A DNA stretch of 64,000 nt from 40CM-4-69-5 sp036556905. Its GTDB lineage: Bacteria > Methylomirabilota > Methylomirabilia > Rokubacteriales > CSP1-6. The position numbers and the translations under genes were made by a program. This document shows, one piece after another, positions 1 through 8,591 of this stretch. The notes beneath the pieces are model-generated. The model was not told the origin of the DNA. It did not search any database and worked only from the letters and a program-made list of their open reading frames with translations. The stretch is from assembly GCA_036556905.1 (NCBI GenBank), contig DATBIM010000156.1, positions 1-64,000 on the forward strand. The letters run 5' to 3'. Within the stretch, counting starts at the first letter, position 1; the number at the start of each line of letters is the position of its first letter.

Positions 1-93
1 AGCAACGCCTCGCCGACTCCAAGTAACAGCACCTCGCGAGACAGCAACCGTCGTGGCACCGCGCGTGAATGGGGCTGCGTGAATGGGGGTGGT

Positions 94-126
94 TTGGAGG
101 GGGGCGCGTCTCGCGCCCCCCTCCAA
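94..126. repeat. GC-rich hairpin, GTCTC-loop repeat copy 1
   Basis: A perfect 15-bp inverted repeat (94-108 with 112-126) has GTCTC at its centre and G6/C6 runs in its arms. Two G-rich direct repeats of gcgtgaatgggg lie just before it (about 63-87). It lies 3' of the NYN gene, which ends at 138 on the minus strand, but no T-run follows on either strand, so it is not a clear intrinsic terminator. The layout (two short G-rich repeats, then a G6/C6 hairpin around GTCTC) recurs at 60394-60480. The rest of bases 1-137 shows no gene I can support. Confidence 0.6.
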
Positions 127-137
127 GCTGATGAAGC

Positions 138-905
138 TCACGCCGCGCGGCCGCTCTCTTCGGTCAGCGAGGTGATGACGTAGGTGCCGCTCTTCTCGTC
201 GCGCTCCAGGGTGACGATCTTGTTCTTGGCGGCGTCCTCGAGCAGCTTGGAGAAGGTGGAGTACCCATAGTACGACTCGTTGAAGGCCGGGTTCTTGCGG
301 ATCATGGTTTGCTTGACCATCGACCCCCACAGGGTTTCCTTGTTCTCGCGCATGAGCGCCTGGATGGCGTCGATGAGCTGGGCGATCGCCTCGGCCTTCT
401 TTTCGGGCAGGCCCCGCAGGAGGTTCGTCTTCTTGGTGTCGCGGATGAGATCCTCGTAGAAGATGAACTCGTCGCAGTTGGCCACCAGGAGATCGGACGA
501 CGACGACTTGACCCCGAGCCCGATCACGTAACGATCGTTCTCGCGAAGCTTGGAGACCAGGGGCGAGAAATCCGAGTCCCCCGAGACCAGGGCGAAGGCG
601 TCGATGTGAGACTTCCCGTAGGCGAGGTCCAGCGCGTCCACCACCATGCGAATGTCGGCCGAGTTCTTGCCGCTGTAGCGGCTCTGGGGCACGTCGATCA
701 GCTCGATGGCCCACTCGTGGAAGGGGCGCTTGTACTCGGTGAAGCGGTTCCAGTCGGCGTAGGCGCGGCGGACGATGATCTTGCCCTTCTCCAGCAGCCG
801 CTCCAGGACCAGCTTGATCTCGAACTGCTTGTACTGCGCTTCCTTCACACCGCGGGCGATGTTCTCGAAGTCGATGAACAGCGCCAGCTTGCGTTCCCCG
901 TTCAT
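138..905 (-). CDS. NYN (PIN-like) domain protein with C-terminal OST-HTH/LOTUS domain
   Basis: A 255-residue protein. The first ~150 residues are a NYN/LabA-type PIN-fold nuclease domain: FIDFEN gives D12 and N15, NSADIRMVVDAL gives D84, and SGDSDFSPL gives D110 and D112, which together form the expected acidic metal-binding cluster. Residues ~170-245 resemble an OST-HTH/LOTUS RNA-binding module (SYYGYSTFSKLLEDA). Such proteins are predicted RNA-binding endonucleases; the substrate is unknown. The start at 905 is chosen because the conserved domain begins directly after MNGERK; the frame stays open upstream to 1001 but would overlap the divergent gene. It is probably a single-gene unit. The family call is firm; the biological role is not established. 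Confidence 0.85.
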   Translation of the reverse strand: MNGERKLALFIDFENIARGVKEAQYKQFEIKLVLERLLEKGKIIVRRAYADWNRFTEYKRPFHEWAIELIDVPQSRYSGKNSADIRMVVDALDLAYGKSHIDAFALVSGDSDFSPLVSKLRENDRYVIGLGVKSSSSDLLVANCDEFIFYEDLIRDTKKTNLLRGLPEKKAEAIAQLIDAIQALMRENKETLWGSMVKQTMIRKNPAFNESYYGYSTFSKLLEDAAKNKIVTLERDEKSGTYVITSLTEESGRAA

Positions 906-1033
906 GCTTCGTCCTCTCTCCGGTGACCGCCGGCGGGGCGCCGGCAACCCCGACCAACGGCCGACGACGTGGCTATTGTATAGTGTGATCGCGCATGGCA
1001 CGGCTGATTTTCGAGATGTGGAGGATGCGCAGG

Positions 1034-1678
1034 ATGAAGAACGTCGATCCCGCGGTGGCTTCGCGGATCCCGCCGGGGCAGACCCTGACCGTGAAGTGGC
1101 CGGTGCTCACCTATGGGCTCACGCCGCGTAGCGACCTCACCCGCTGGACGTTCCGCTGCTTCGGCCTGGTACAGGAGGAGGTGGCTTGGACCTGGGATCA
1201 GCTCCTCGCCCTGCCCCGCGTCCGGCTCACCTCGGACGTGCATTGCGTGACCCGCTGGTCGAAGCTCGACAACGAGTGGGAGGGCGTGTCCATCAGGGAG
1301 ATCATGAGCCGCGTCCGCCTCAAGCCCGAGGCGAAGTACGTCATGGTCCACGCCGATCCCGACTACACCACGAATCTGGCCCTGGAGGATCTGGTCCAGG
1401 ACGACGTGCTGCTCGCGCTGCGGCATAACGGCCACGACCTCCCGCCCGACCACGGCGGGCCCTGTCGCCTCGTCGTGCCGCGTCTCTACTTCTGGAAGAG
1501 CGCCAAGTGGATCCGGGGATTTGAGTTCCTGGACGTGAACGCTCCCGGGTTCTGGGAGCAGAACGGCTATCACATGCGCGGCGACCCCTGGCCCGAGGAG
1601 CGCTACGCCGACCAGGAGACGCGCGCGATGCAGACGATGCGCGCCGAGGCTGCGCGCAAGCGGCGCGAATCGCGCTAG
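1034..1678 (+). CDS. Sulfite oxidase-like molybdopterin-dependent protein
   Basis: A 214-residue protein of the sulfite-oxidase molybdopterin-binding fold (YedY/MsrP-like, Mo-pterin domain only). C71 in the motif DVHCVTRWSK is at the position of the Mo-ligating cysteine. The conserved tail contains GPCRLVVPRLYFWKSAKWI and W(E/R)xNGYHxRGDPW. No signal peptide and no C-terminal dimerisation domain are visible, so it is probably a cytoplasmic stand-alone oxidoreductase of unknown substrate. The start at 1034 has a GGAGG at 1020-1024 with 9-nt spacing; an ATG at 995 is also in frame but lacks a good ribosome binding site and would place the gene close to the divergent NYN gene. No partner heme or membrane subunit is adjacent. 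Confidence 0.82.
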   Translation: MKNVDPAVASRIPPGQTLTVKWPVLTYGLTPRSDLTRWTFRCFGLVQEEVAWTWDQLLALPRVRLTSDVHCVTRWSKLDNEWEGVSIREIMSRVRLKPEAKYVMVHADPDYTTNLALEDLVQDDVLLALRHNGHDLPPDHGGPCRLVVPRLYFWKSAKWIRGFEFLDVNAPGFWEQNGYHMRGDPWPEERYADQETRAMQTMRAEAARKRRESR

Positions 1679-1753
1679 GCCGGCCGCGCCCCGCGGTGGC
1701 GACGGCGTCCCCAGCCTAGGTCGGCACGCGGCTCACCTGCTAGGATCGACCCG

Positions 1754-2653
1754 ATGGCGCACGACCACCGGGAGACTGCCGCCGGCCGCTCGCGCCGCCG
1801 GCTCGTGGCCGTGCTCGTCCTCACCGGTACCTTCGTGCTCGTGGAGATCGCCGGCGCGCTGTGGACGGGGAGCCTGGCCCTGGCCGCCGATGCCGGTCAC
1901 ATGCTCACCGATCTGGGGGGGCTGGCCCTGGCGCTCTTCGCCGCCTGGATCGCCGCCCGGCCGCCCACGCCGGCCAAGACGTTCGGGTACTACCGGGTCG
2001 AGATCCTGGCCGCGCTGGTCAACGCCCTGGTGCTGTTGCTGGTGGCCGGGGTGATCCTGATCGAAGCGTATCGGAGGATCCTGGCGCCCCCCGTGATCCT
2101 GGGCGGCCCCATGCTGGCCATCGCCGCCCTGGGCCTCGGCGTGAACCTGTTCTCGGCGTGGCTGCTGCGGGCCGGCGCCGCCGAGAGCCTGAACGTCCGG
2201 GCGGCGTACCTGGAGGTGCTGGCCGATGCGCTGGCCTCGGTCGGGGTCCTGATCGCCGCGCTGGTGGTGATCCTCAGCGGCTGGACGCTGGTGGATCCTC
2301 TCACCAGCGCGGCGATTGCCGTGTTCATCGTGCCCCGCACCTGGCACCTGCTCGCGCAGGCCGTCAACGTCCTGCTCGAAGGCACCCCGGCCCACCTGCA
2401 GCTTGGCGAGATCGCCGCCGCCATGGCGCGAGTGGCCGGGGTGCGGCGCATCCACGACCTGCACGTCTGGACGTTGACCTCGGGGCGCGACGCCATGAGC
2501 GCGCACGTGGTGGTGGACGATCTCGCCGAGAGTTCCCGCTTGCTCGACGAGCTGCACGCGCTGCTCCACGTCCGCTTCGGCATCGATCACACCACGATCC
2601 AGCTCGAGAAAGCGCCGCCGGCGGTGCTGCAGATCAAGACGCCGAGCCCCTGA
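1754..2653 (+). CDS. Cation diffusion facilitator (CzcD/ZitB-like) metal efflux protein
   Basis: A 299-residue membrane protein with about six hydrophobic segments over residues 15-205 and a soluble C-terminal domain. Metal-site residues appear in TM2 (D46-A-G-H49-M-L-T-D53) and TM5 (EVLADALASVGV). The cytoplasmic end (HDLHVWTLTSGRDAMSAHV) matches the CDF C-terminal ferredoxin-like dimerisation domain. The family exchanges Zn2+, Co2+ or Cd2+ for protons across the inner membrane. An N-terminal His (MAHDHRE) may add metal affinity. It stands alone with 75 bp before it, and no metal-responsive regulator is next to it. The exact metal cannot be read from the sequence. Confidence 0.9.
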   Translation: MAHDHRETAAGRSRRRLVAVLVLTGTFVLVEIAGALWTGSLALAADAGHMLTDLGGLALALFAAWIAARPPTPAKTFGYYRVEILAALVNALVLLLVAGVILIEAYRRILAPPVILGGPMLAIAALGLGVNLFSAWLLRAGAAESLNVRAAYLEVLADALASVGVLIAALVVILSGWTLVDPLTSAAIAVFIVPRTWHLLAQAVNVLLEGTPAHLQLGEIAAAMARVAGVRRIHDLHVWTLTSGRDAMSAHVVVDDLAESSRLLDELHALLHVRFGIDHTTIQLEKAPPAVLQIKTPSP

Positions 2654-2739
2654 GGCCGGGCCGCGGCGGCCCCCGCCGAGCGAGCCTCAGCGGTGTCCCG
2701 GCGCCCGGCCGAGGGAGCGCCGGGGCAGCCGGTCGGCGA

Positions 2740-2917
2740 TGAACCGACGAAGCCGGCCGCGCCCGGCGGTAGCGACGCCCCCAGCGCAGCGCGAGGAAGC
2801 GGTAGCCACAGGCCTGGCAGCGGAACGGGTAGACATAGCCGAGGCTCAGGAGGCGCTCGGACTCCCGCTCCGCTGGGACCGGCGCACGACGCGTCCCCGG
2901 CACTTCGGGCAGCTCAG
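2740..2917 (-). pseudogene. Frameshifted small zinc-ribbon protein
   Basis: On the minus strand, one frame starting near 2917 reads LSCPKCRGRVVRRSQR. A frame offset by one base then continues with LLSLGYVYPFRCQACGYRF and LALRWGRRYRR. Joined, they give a two-knuckle zinc ribbon (CPKC...CQAC), a common short protein of unknown function. The break lies around 2860-2880. No ATG or GTG starts the first half; CTG at 2917 is the only nearby candidate. Either the gene is decayed or a one-base sequencing error splits it. The 2654-2955 interval holds nothing else I can support. Confidence 0.4.
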
Positions 2918-2955
2918 GTCCTCGCCGCCCTCGGTTCCCTCCGACCGCGGCGAGC

Positions 2956-3243
2956 TCAGGACTGGACCACGGTGACCACGAGCCCGATCGCGGCCAGGAC
3001 GTTGCCCACCCGGACACACTCCGTCTCGGGTCCGATCTTGACGACGGCCTTGCCGCTGTTGTGCACGCGCCAGGCGATGTCCCAGCCTTCCGCCTCGGTG
3101 CAGCCGATGGCCTTTTGCAGTTGCTTGACCACCTGTTCGAACGTGTGACAGTTGCAGTTGTGAAGGATCGTCATCCAGGGTGGCGCCGCCGCCCCCTCGA
3201 CGGTTTCCTCGACGTCCTCGGCCGGGAGTGTGTGCTCGGCCAT
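2956..3243 (-). CDS. ClpS-like adaptor protein
   Basis: A 95-residue protein with a flexible N-terminus (residues 1-20) followed by a ClpS core: WMTILHNCNCHTFEQVV, QLQKAIGC, WRVHNSGKAVVKIG, and a C-terminal AAIGLVVTV strand. In E. coli ClpS, N34, D35 and H66 hold the alpha-amino group of N-degron substrates. Here the Asn (N29) and the His are present, but the residue at the D35 position is Cys (C30) and the next is Asn. It may therefore recognise a different ligand, or act as a ClpS-fold protein without N-degron function. The start at 3243 is preferred over one 12 codons upstream because the shorter form begins with a typical MAEHTL. No clpA is nearby. Confidence 0.75.
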   Translation of the reverse strand: MAEHTLPAEDVEETVEGAAAPPWMTILHNCNCHTFEQVVKQLQKAIGCTEAEGWDIAWRVHNSGKAVVKIGPETECVRVGNVLAAIGLVVTVVQS

Positions 3244-3300
3244 GGTCGTGCGACCCCCTGACCTCGCGAACGAGGCCATTTGCTTCCTGGGGAGTTTACA

Positions 3301-4935
3301 ATGGATGCGATGTCGCTGGACGAGCCAGTCCTACAGTTGCAGCAACTGGTCGATCGTCTGGCTCGGCGCTTGCGGCTCGGTTCTGCGCCCGAGGCCGGTC
3401 CTCGCCGGCGCTTCCTCATCGTGCAGATCGACGGGTTGTCCCGATCCGTGCTCGAGCAGGCCCTGGCCGAGGGCCGCATGCCCTTCCTGAGAAGGCTGCT
3501 GGAACGCCACCGTCACCGGCTCCGTCCCATGTGCGTGGGGCTGCCCAGCTCTACGCCGGCGTTTCAGATGGCCCTGATGTACGGCGTGAGGCCTGATATC
3601 CCCGGCTTTCACTACCACGACAAGCGCCAGCGGAGAGACATCTACTTTCCCCGCGGCGGCGACGCCGCGATGGTCGAGGCCACCCATGCCCGCGGCCGAC
3701 TGGGCATCCTGGCCGGTGGCAGCGCCTATGGCTGCGTCTTCACGGGTGGCGCCGTCAACAATCTGTTCAGCTTTGCCATGATGAAGCGACCCAGCGGCGC
3801 CGGCCTCCTGCGGGCGGTCTCGGCCTTCGTCGTCCTCATCTGGGTGGTCATCAAGTGTCTGGCCCTGACCATTGTGGAGATCGTGCGGGCGCTGCTGCGC
3901 CTGGTGGCCGACCCCGTGGGGGAGGGCGCGCGAGGCTGGAAGTGGCTCGGTCTGAAGATCACGATGTCCGTCTGGTTACGGGAGCTCTTCACGCTGGTGA
4001 CCTCGCGGGACCTCTACGCCGGTGTCCCGGCCATCTACGTCAACTACCTGGACTACGACGTGTTCGCCCACTCCTTCGGGCCGCGGCACCGGCGGTCGCT
4101 GCACGCGCTCCGGCGGGTGGACCGCTCGATCCATCAGCTGTGGCGGGTGGCTCGCCGCGTCCCCGGGCATCGCTACGACCTGTACGTGCTCTCCGACCAT
4201 GGGCAGACCCCCTCGGTGCCCTACCAGAAGATCTCCGGGGGTCGCCCCTTCGAGCGGGTGTTCTTCGAGGATCTCCTGCCTGCCGGCGTCGTGGAGATCA
4301 GCCCGGCCCATCCCGACCACCGCCGCCTGGCCAGCGGCATCAAGGCCTTGCGGCAGGGGCGGGCGCCCGGAATGTTCCAACGGTTCGTGAACTACCTCGA
4401 GAAGGATTTTCCCTGGATGCTGAGGCAGACTCCCGAAGTGCGCGAGCAAGCGGGCGTGCGCGTCATCGCCGCCGGTCCCAACGCCTTCGTCTACTTTCTC
4501 GACGACGATCAGCCGCTCGGCCTGGAGCAGATCGAGCAGCGGTTCCCGGGGCTGGCCGACGAGCTGTCCCGCGGCCGCGGCATCGGGTTCGTGCTGGCCC
4601 GGTCGTCGGCGGGCCCAGTCTGCCTGTGGCGGGGCAAGCGCTACGTCGTGGCCGACGAGGCCACGGGTCCCCTCCTCGGCCGGGAGGACGGAGCTCTCGT
4701 GACCCAGGGGATCCGGGACCTGATGGCCATGCCCAGCGCCGGTGACCTCGTGATCTACGGCAACGACTCGCCCGACGGGACCATCTCCTACGTGCCGGAG
4801 GTGGGGGCCCATGCCGGGCCATCCGCTGACGAGCTCCACACCTTCATCGTCAGTCCGCCCGACCGGTCGCCGTCGCTGCCCATCACGCATCCCCGAGAGC
4901 TCTACTCCCACTTCGTGATGTACCGCGAGGGCTGA
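3301..4935 (+). CDS. Membrane-associated type I phosphodiesterase/nucleotide pyrophosphatase family protein
   Basis: A 544-residue alkaline-phosphatase-superfamily enzyme. The metal/nucleophile region includes VQIDGLSRSVL near the N-terminus and LPSSTPAFQ, which carries the Ser/Thr nucleophile. The later ligands are in NYLDYDVFAHSFGP and VLSDHGQTPS. A hydrophobic stretch after the nucleophile region (LLRAVSAFVVLIWVVIKCLA and onward) suggests membrane anchoring between the two metal-binding halves. The family hydrolyses phosphodiester bonds, often in lipids or nucleotides. The start is placed at 3301 behind GGGGAG. Only 3 bp separate it from the downstream endonuclease/exonuclease/phosphatase gene, so the two are probably co-transcribed and may act on related phosphodiesters, such as phospholipid headgroups. 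The substrate is unknown. Confidence 0.8.
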   Translation: MDAMSLDEPVLQLQQLVDRLARRLRLGSAPEAGPRRRFLIVQIDGLSRSVLEQALAEGRMPFLRRLLERHRHRLRPMCVGLPSSTPAFQMALMYGVRPDIPGFHYHDKRQRRDIYFPRGGDAAMVEATHARGRLGILAGGSAYGCVFTGGAVNNLFSFAMMKRPSGAGLLRAVSAFVVLIWVVIKCLALTIVEIVRALLRLVADPVGEGARGWKWLGLKITMSVWLRELFTLVTSRDLYAGVPAIYVNYLDYDVFAHSFGPRHRRSLHALRRVDRSIHQLWRVARRVPGHRYDLYVLSDHGQTPSVPYQKISGGRPFERVFFEDLLPAGVVEISPAHPDHRRLASGIKALRQGRAPGMFQRFVNYLEKDFPWMLRQTPEVREQAGVRVIAAGPNAFVYFLDDDQPLGLEQIEQRFPGLADELSRGRGIGFVLARSSAGPVCLWRGKRYVVADEATGPLLGREDGALVTQGIRDLMAMPSAGDLVIYGNDSPDGTISYVPEVGAHAGPSADELHTFIVSPPDRSPSLPITHPRELYSHFVMYREG

Positions 4936-4938
4936 CGC

Positions 4939-5697
4939 GTGCAACTCGTCGTGGCCAGCTACAACATTCACCGCGGCGTCGGACTCGATCGCCGCCTGGA
5001 CATCGATCGCATCGCCGACGTCATCCACGAGATCTCGCCGGATCTGATCGGCCTGCAGGAGGTCATCCGGCAGCCCGGGATGGGCTGGGCCGACCAGGCC
5101 GCCCATCTGGCCGAGCGCCTGGGGCTGACGCTGGTGATGGGAGTGACGCGACCGTACGAGGACGGGACCTTCGGCAACGCGGTCCTCACCCGGCTGCCGG
5201 TGCTCGGGTGGGCCGGCTGCGATTTGTCGTGCAACGCGCGGGAGCCCCGGGCCTGCCTGCGCGTGGACCTGGGCGCCAACGGTCGCACGCTCCACGTCTT
5301 CAACTGCCACTTCGGCCTGAGCCTGCGCGAGCGCCGAGATCAACTCACGCTCCTGGCCGACTTCATCCGAGCTTCCTCCCGGCTGGAGGGGCCGCGCATC
5401 CTGCTGGGCGACTTCAACGAGTGGCACCGGGGGCCGGTGACCCGGGGCCTGCGCCGCGAGTTCTCCTCGCCCATGCGGCGGATGCGGCGAACCCATCCGG
5501 CGTTCTTTCCGCTCTTCAGGCTCGACCGGATCTACTGGGACGTGGAGCTCGAGGGGGAAACGTTCCAGGTGCATCGCAGCCGCCGGGCCCGGGTGGCTTC
5601 CGACCATCTGCCGGTGGTGGCGCGGCTGAGGGTTCGACCGAAGCCCTACACGGAGTATGGATACGTCGGACCCGAGGAGCTTCCGCCCCCGGAGTAA
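4939..5697 (+). CDS. Endonuclease/exonuclease/phosphatase family protein
   Basis: A 252-residue EEP-fold hydrolase starting with GTG. Signature blocks are VASYNIHRGVG (Asn), DLIGLQEVI (metal-binding Glu), HVFNCHFGLSLRER, RILLGDFNEW (DxN) and VASDHLPVVARL (catalytic DH). The family includes Mg2+-dependent nucleases and phospholipid or inositol phosphodiesterases. No signal peptide or membrane anchor is visible. It follows the phosphodiesterase gene by 3 bp. The combination is reminiscent of cardiolipin or phospholipid remodelling gene sets, but that is inference only. Confidence 0.85.
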   Translation: MQLVVASYNIHRGVGLDRRLDIDRIADVIHEISPDLIGLQEVIRQPGMGWADQAAHLAERLGLTLVMGVTRPYEDGTFGNAVLTRLPVLGWAGCDLSCNAREPRACLRVDLGANGRTLHVFNCHFGLSLRERRDQLTLLADFIRASSRLEGPRILLGDFNEWHRGPVTRGLRREFSSPMRRMRRTHPAFFPLFRLDRIYWDVELEGETFQVHRSRRARVASDHLPVVARLRVRPKPYTEYGYVGPEELPPPE

Positions 5698-5699
5698 AT

Positions 5700-6911
5700 C
5701 TAGCCGCGGGTGGCGCCGATCGCCGCGACGTAGAAGCCGGGGAACTCGTCGCGGATGTGGATGAGGTCGGGCAGGAGCCGCACGTCCACGAAGCCGCTCG
5801 CCTCGATGGCCCCCGTCCACTGCTCCGGCGTGAGGAACCCGCCGTTCGGGCGGTGGGGCGGGCGGAGCCGGGAAGTCCGAAATGTCTCCATGAGATTGAA
5901 CACGAACTCGGGGTAGATCGGCTGCCCGGCGCGTGGCCGCACGCACTCCGAGACGATGAGACGTCCGCCGGGTGCGAGCGCATCCCGGACCTCGGACAGA
6001 GTCGCCTCGAGGTCGTGGGCGACGTGCAGAGTGTTCACGGCGTACACGGCGATGAGGCTCCCGGGCGCCACGCCCTGCCCGGCCAGGGGCTGGTCCATAT
6101 CGAGCCGACCAAACGTCAGAAACGCGGCGTCCGGGAATCGGGACTGTAGCGCGCGCTGGCCACGCCGGAGGAAATGCGGCACCGGCTCGGTGAAGCGATA
6201 CTCGCGGATCTCGTTCAGGCGGCTGGCGCCTTGCAGCCGCTCGAGGAGCGCAATGGTGCCGCTGGCGAGGCCCCCGCCGAGCTCGAGGATCGCTCCGCCG
6301 CCCGCCGGCAGCCACGCTTCCACCGCCACGGCGCCGACGCGGTTGTTGATGGCGTAGAGGCCGTTGTCGTTCGAGAAATACGCCAGCCAGAGGGGGAATC
6401 GGGCGGGTGAGAACAGGATCTCCTCGCCGCTACGCTCGCCGCGCAGGAAGAGGGGATAATCGCGGGCGACGGCCTCGGCCAGGACGTAGGAGGGGAGCCA
6501 CGAGGCGTCGTGGGCCCGCTGCTCCCGGCTCACCTCGGCGGGATCGAGATCGGGCAGGGCTTGCCGGAGCTGAAACCGTTCCTGGCCGTCGACGACCTTC
6601 GACTCGACGAGCCCTCGGGCGGCGAGGTGCCGGAGTAGCCAGTCCACGGCTGTCAGGGACCCTCCCGTAGTGAAGCCGGCCCGGGCGGCGATCTCGGATG
6701 CGCCGCCGGACTCTCCGGCCGCCTGCGCCAGACCGGCGTTGCGCGCGACCTGGATCGTCAGCCGGTGGACGTATTCCTCGTAGAGGCTCGCCGAGCGGCA
6801 GAAGGAAGCGTCGAACAGTGGCACCAGCTCGGCGGGCAGGACGCGGCCGAGCGCGGTAGCCGTGCCAGCGGCGTCCGCCGCACTGCTCAGAGCCCGATCC
6901 ACCATGCTCAT
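5700..6911 (-). CDS. SAM-dependent class I methyltransferase
   Basis: A 403-residue protein. The N-terminal ~150 residues resemble a winged-helix/dimerisation domain (GGSLTAVDWLLRHLAARGLVE). The C-terminal half is a Rossmann methyltransferase with motif I AILELGGGLASG and a post-motif LDMDQPLAGQG, followed by AVNTLHVAHDLEATL and LAPGGRLIVSE. This arrangement resembles polyketide or small-molecule O-/C-methyltransferases. Two ATGs (6911 and 6905) are possible starts; 6911 lies just after the stop of the upstream acyltransferase gene. It is the last gene of a ten-gene minus-strand run. The substrate is unknown. Confidence 0.78.
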   Translation of the reverse strand: MSMVDRALSSAADAAGTATALGRVLPAELVPLFDASFCRSASLYEEYVHRLTIQVARNAGLAQAAGESGGASEIAARAGFTTGGSLTAVDWLLRHLAARGLVESKVVDGQERFQLRQALPDLDPAEVSREQRAHDASWLPSYVLAEAVARDYPLFLRGERSGEEILFSPARFPLWLAYFSNDNGLYAINNRVGAVAVEAWLPAGGGAILELGGGLASGTIALLERLQGASRLNEIREYRFTEPVPHFLRRGQRALQSRFPDAAFLTFGRLDMDQPLAGQGVAPGSLIAVYAVNTLHVAHDLEATLSEVRDALAPGGRLIVSECVRPRAGQPIYPEFVFNLMETFRTSRLRPPHRPNGGFLTPEQWTGAIEASGFVDVRLLPDLIHIRDEFPGFYVAAIGATRG

Positions 6912-6915
6912 GGGT

Positions 6916-7827
6916 CTATTCACCGAACGGGTTCCACATATTGAAGAAATTGAACCAATGAGTCGGATGCTCACGGACGACCTCCTCGAGGTGAGCCACC
7001 CAACCGACCAGGGCATCGCGCTCGTCACCCGGGCGGATGCGGAGGGGCTCCGGCACGATGACGTGGTATCGATAATCGTCGCCGAGGATGCAAAAGGCCG
7101 GCGCGACGGGCACCCCGACGGCGGCGGCGAGCAGGAAGGGGCCCAGGGGAAAGGGGGCGGGCTGCCCGAAGAACGGCACGAGCGCATCGCCCCGAGTGCC
7201 GAGCGCCCGGTCGCCTTGCAGGGCCACGACCTCACCGCGGCGGAGGGCGGCCACCAGCGTCAGCGAGACCGTCGGTCGGGAGCGGGTGACGAAGTGAACG
7301 CCGTCGCCATTGCGCCGCAGCCAGCGCTCCAGCTCCTGGCCTTCCTCCGGGGCCACCACTACGTGGGTGGCTCGCGCGGCGCGGCGCGCCAGCAGTCGAC
7401 CGGCGAGCTCCCAGTTGCCCACGTGCGCGGTCAGCGAGATCAACCCGCCGCTGAGGGCGACGACGCGGTCGGCCCCGCTCACCGAGCCCACCAGCGCCGC
7501 CAGCCGGTCCGGGGGCTGGCGATTTGTGGAGACGAGGTCGCTGAAGCACATGGCGAACTCGCGAAAGACCCCGCGCGTAAGCGTGTCGAGCCGGGGCCCG
7601 GTCGCCCCCGTCACTCTGCCCAGCGTGGCGCGCACCACGCCCCGCTCGACGACGAGCAGTCGCGAGGCGAGCGAGCCCAGCCCCCGGGCCAGACGCAGGC
7701 GCAGGGGGCGTGGCAGGCGGCCCAGCGCCGCCGCCAGGCGGTACAGCTCGGCGCGATTGTACGGATGCGAGTACCAGCGGGGCCCCGCGGCGGTGGCAGC
7801 CGCCCGCTCACCGGGAGGGGCAATCAC
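6916..7827 (-). CDS. LpxL/HtrB-like lysophospholipid acyltransferase
   Basis: A 303-residue protein of the LPLAT superfamily, LpxL/LpxM type. The catalytic HxxxxE motif is in HVGNWELAGR, and FFGQPAPFPLGPFLLA is the conserved substrate-channel segment. The C-terminal HPTHWFNFFNMW is typical of lauroyl/myristoyl lipid acyltransferases. The family transfers acyl chains to lipid A precursors or to aryl-polyene-type lipids at the inner membrane. Its start overlaps the stop of the UbiE-like gene by 4 bp, and a methyltransferase gene follows. Pairing with two methyltransferases hints at a specialised lipid pathway rather than core lipid A synthesis. Confidence 0.82.
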   Translation of the reverse strand: MIAPPGERAAATAAGPRWYSHPYNRAELYRLAAALGRLPRPLRLRLARGLGSLASRLLVVERGVVRATLGRVTGATGPRLDTLTRGVFREFAMCFSDLVSTNRQPPDRLAALVGSVSGADRVVALSGGLISLTAHVGNWELAGRLLARRAARATHVVVAPEEGQELERWLRRNGDGVHFVTRSRPTVSLTLVAALRRGEVVALQGDRALGTRGDALVPFFGQPAPFPLGPFLLAAAVGVPVAPAFCILGDDYRYHVIVPEPLRIRPGDERDALVGWVAHLEEVVREHPTHWFNFFNMWNPFGE

Positions 7828-8579
7828 GGTCCTCCGACACCCCCCGCAGGCAGCCGCTTGCGGCCGACGTATTCGCTGAGCAGTCCGAAGCGGACGGTCG
7901 TGTTCACGACCTGGAATCCGGCATCGGCCATCGCCGTGACGATCGTGTCGGCGGGCACCAGATGCTCGACGGTGTCCCAGCAGTACCGCATGAGGGTCTG
8001 CGCTTCGCGGCGGTTGGACAGCAGGCGGGCGACCAGGGGCCCCAGGTGGTTCACGTGAAACCGCCCCAATCCGCGGCCGAGCCGGGAACGGGGACGGGCG
8101 AAGTCCAGAATCAGCAGGGTGCCGCCGGGCCGCAGGACCCGGAAGTATTCGCCGAAGGTGTGCTTGAGATCGGAGACGTGGCGCAGCGCATAGCCCATGC
8201 TGACGAAGTCGAACTCGCCCTCCCGGAACGGCAGCTGTTCGGCGATGCCCTGGACCAGGGGGATCCGCAGCTTCCGTCTCGCCTCGGCCAGCATCCCGGA
8301 GCTGGGGTCGAGGCCGACCACGCGACCCGACGGGCCCACGATGCTGGCCGCCGCGCCGGCCACGGCCCCGGTCCCCACGGCGACGTCGAGCAGGCGGGCT
8401 CCCGCGCGGAGCCCGGTGCGGTGCAGGATCCAGCGCCGGTACCAGACGCCCCAGCCGAAGGCCATGATTCCGTTGATGCGGTCGTAGTGCTTCGCGGTTC
8501 CGTCGAACATCACGGTGAGGAACCGGCGGCGCTGGGCCTCGTCTTCGTAGTAGCCGGGCAGGATAGGATGGGGCTTCAT
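7824..8579 (-). CDS. UbiE/COQ5-family methyltransferase
   Basis: A 251-residue SAM-dependent methyltransferase close to the UbiE/MenG type. It has KHYDRINGIMAFGWG near the N-terminus and motif I RLLDVAVGTGAVAG. These are followed by VVGLDPSSGML, FDFVSMGYALRHVSDL and RVLRPGGTLLILDFARP, the order seen in quinone C-methyltransferases. A quinone or prenyl-lipid substrate is therefore plausible, but paralogues with other substrates are common and no ubi or men genes are nearby. It is translationally coupled to the acyltransferase (ATGA overlap at 7824-7827) and follows the M20 hydrolase by 12 bp. Confidence 0.8.
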   Translation of the reverse strand: MKPHPILPGYYEDEAQRRRFLTVMFDGTAKHYDRINGIMAFGWGVWYRRWILHRTGLRAGARLLDVAVGTGAVAGAAASIVGPSGRVVGLDPSSGMLAEARRKLRIPLVQGIAEQLPFREGEFDFVSMGYALRHVSDLKHTFGEYFRVLRPGGTLLILDFARPRSRLGRGLGRFHVNHLGPLVARLLSNRREAQTLMRYCWDTVEHLVPADTIVTAMADAGFQVVNTTVRFGLLSEYVGRKRLPAGGVGGP

Positions 8580-8591
8580 TCGGGGAGCGGC

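Noticed and set aside
3..26. Possible C-terminus of a plus-strand gene (QRLADSK, stop at 24-26)
   Set aside because: Only seven residues are visible, too little to support a gene.
94..126. Hairpin as a Rho-independent terminator for the NYN gene
   Set aside because: The stem is strong but no U-run follows on the minus strand; its loop and arms match the repeat at 60452-60480, so it is listed as a repeat.
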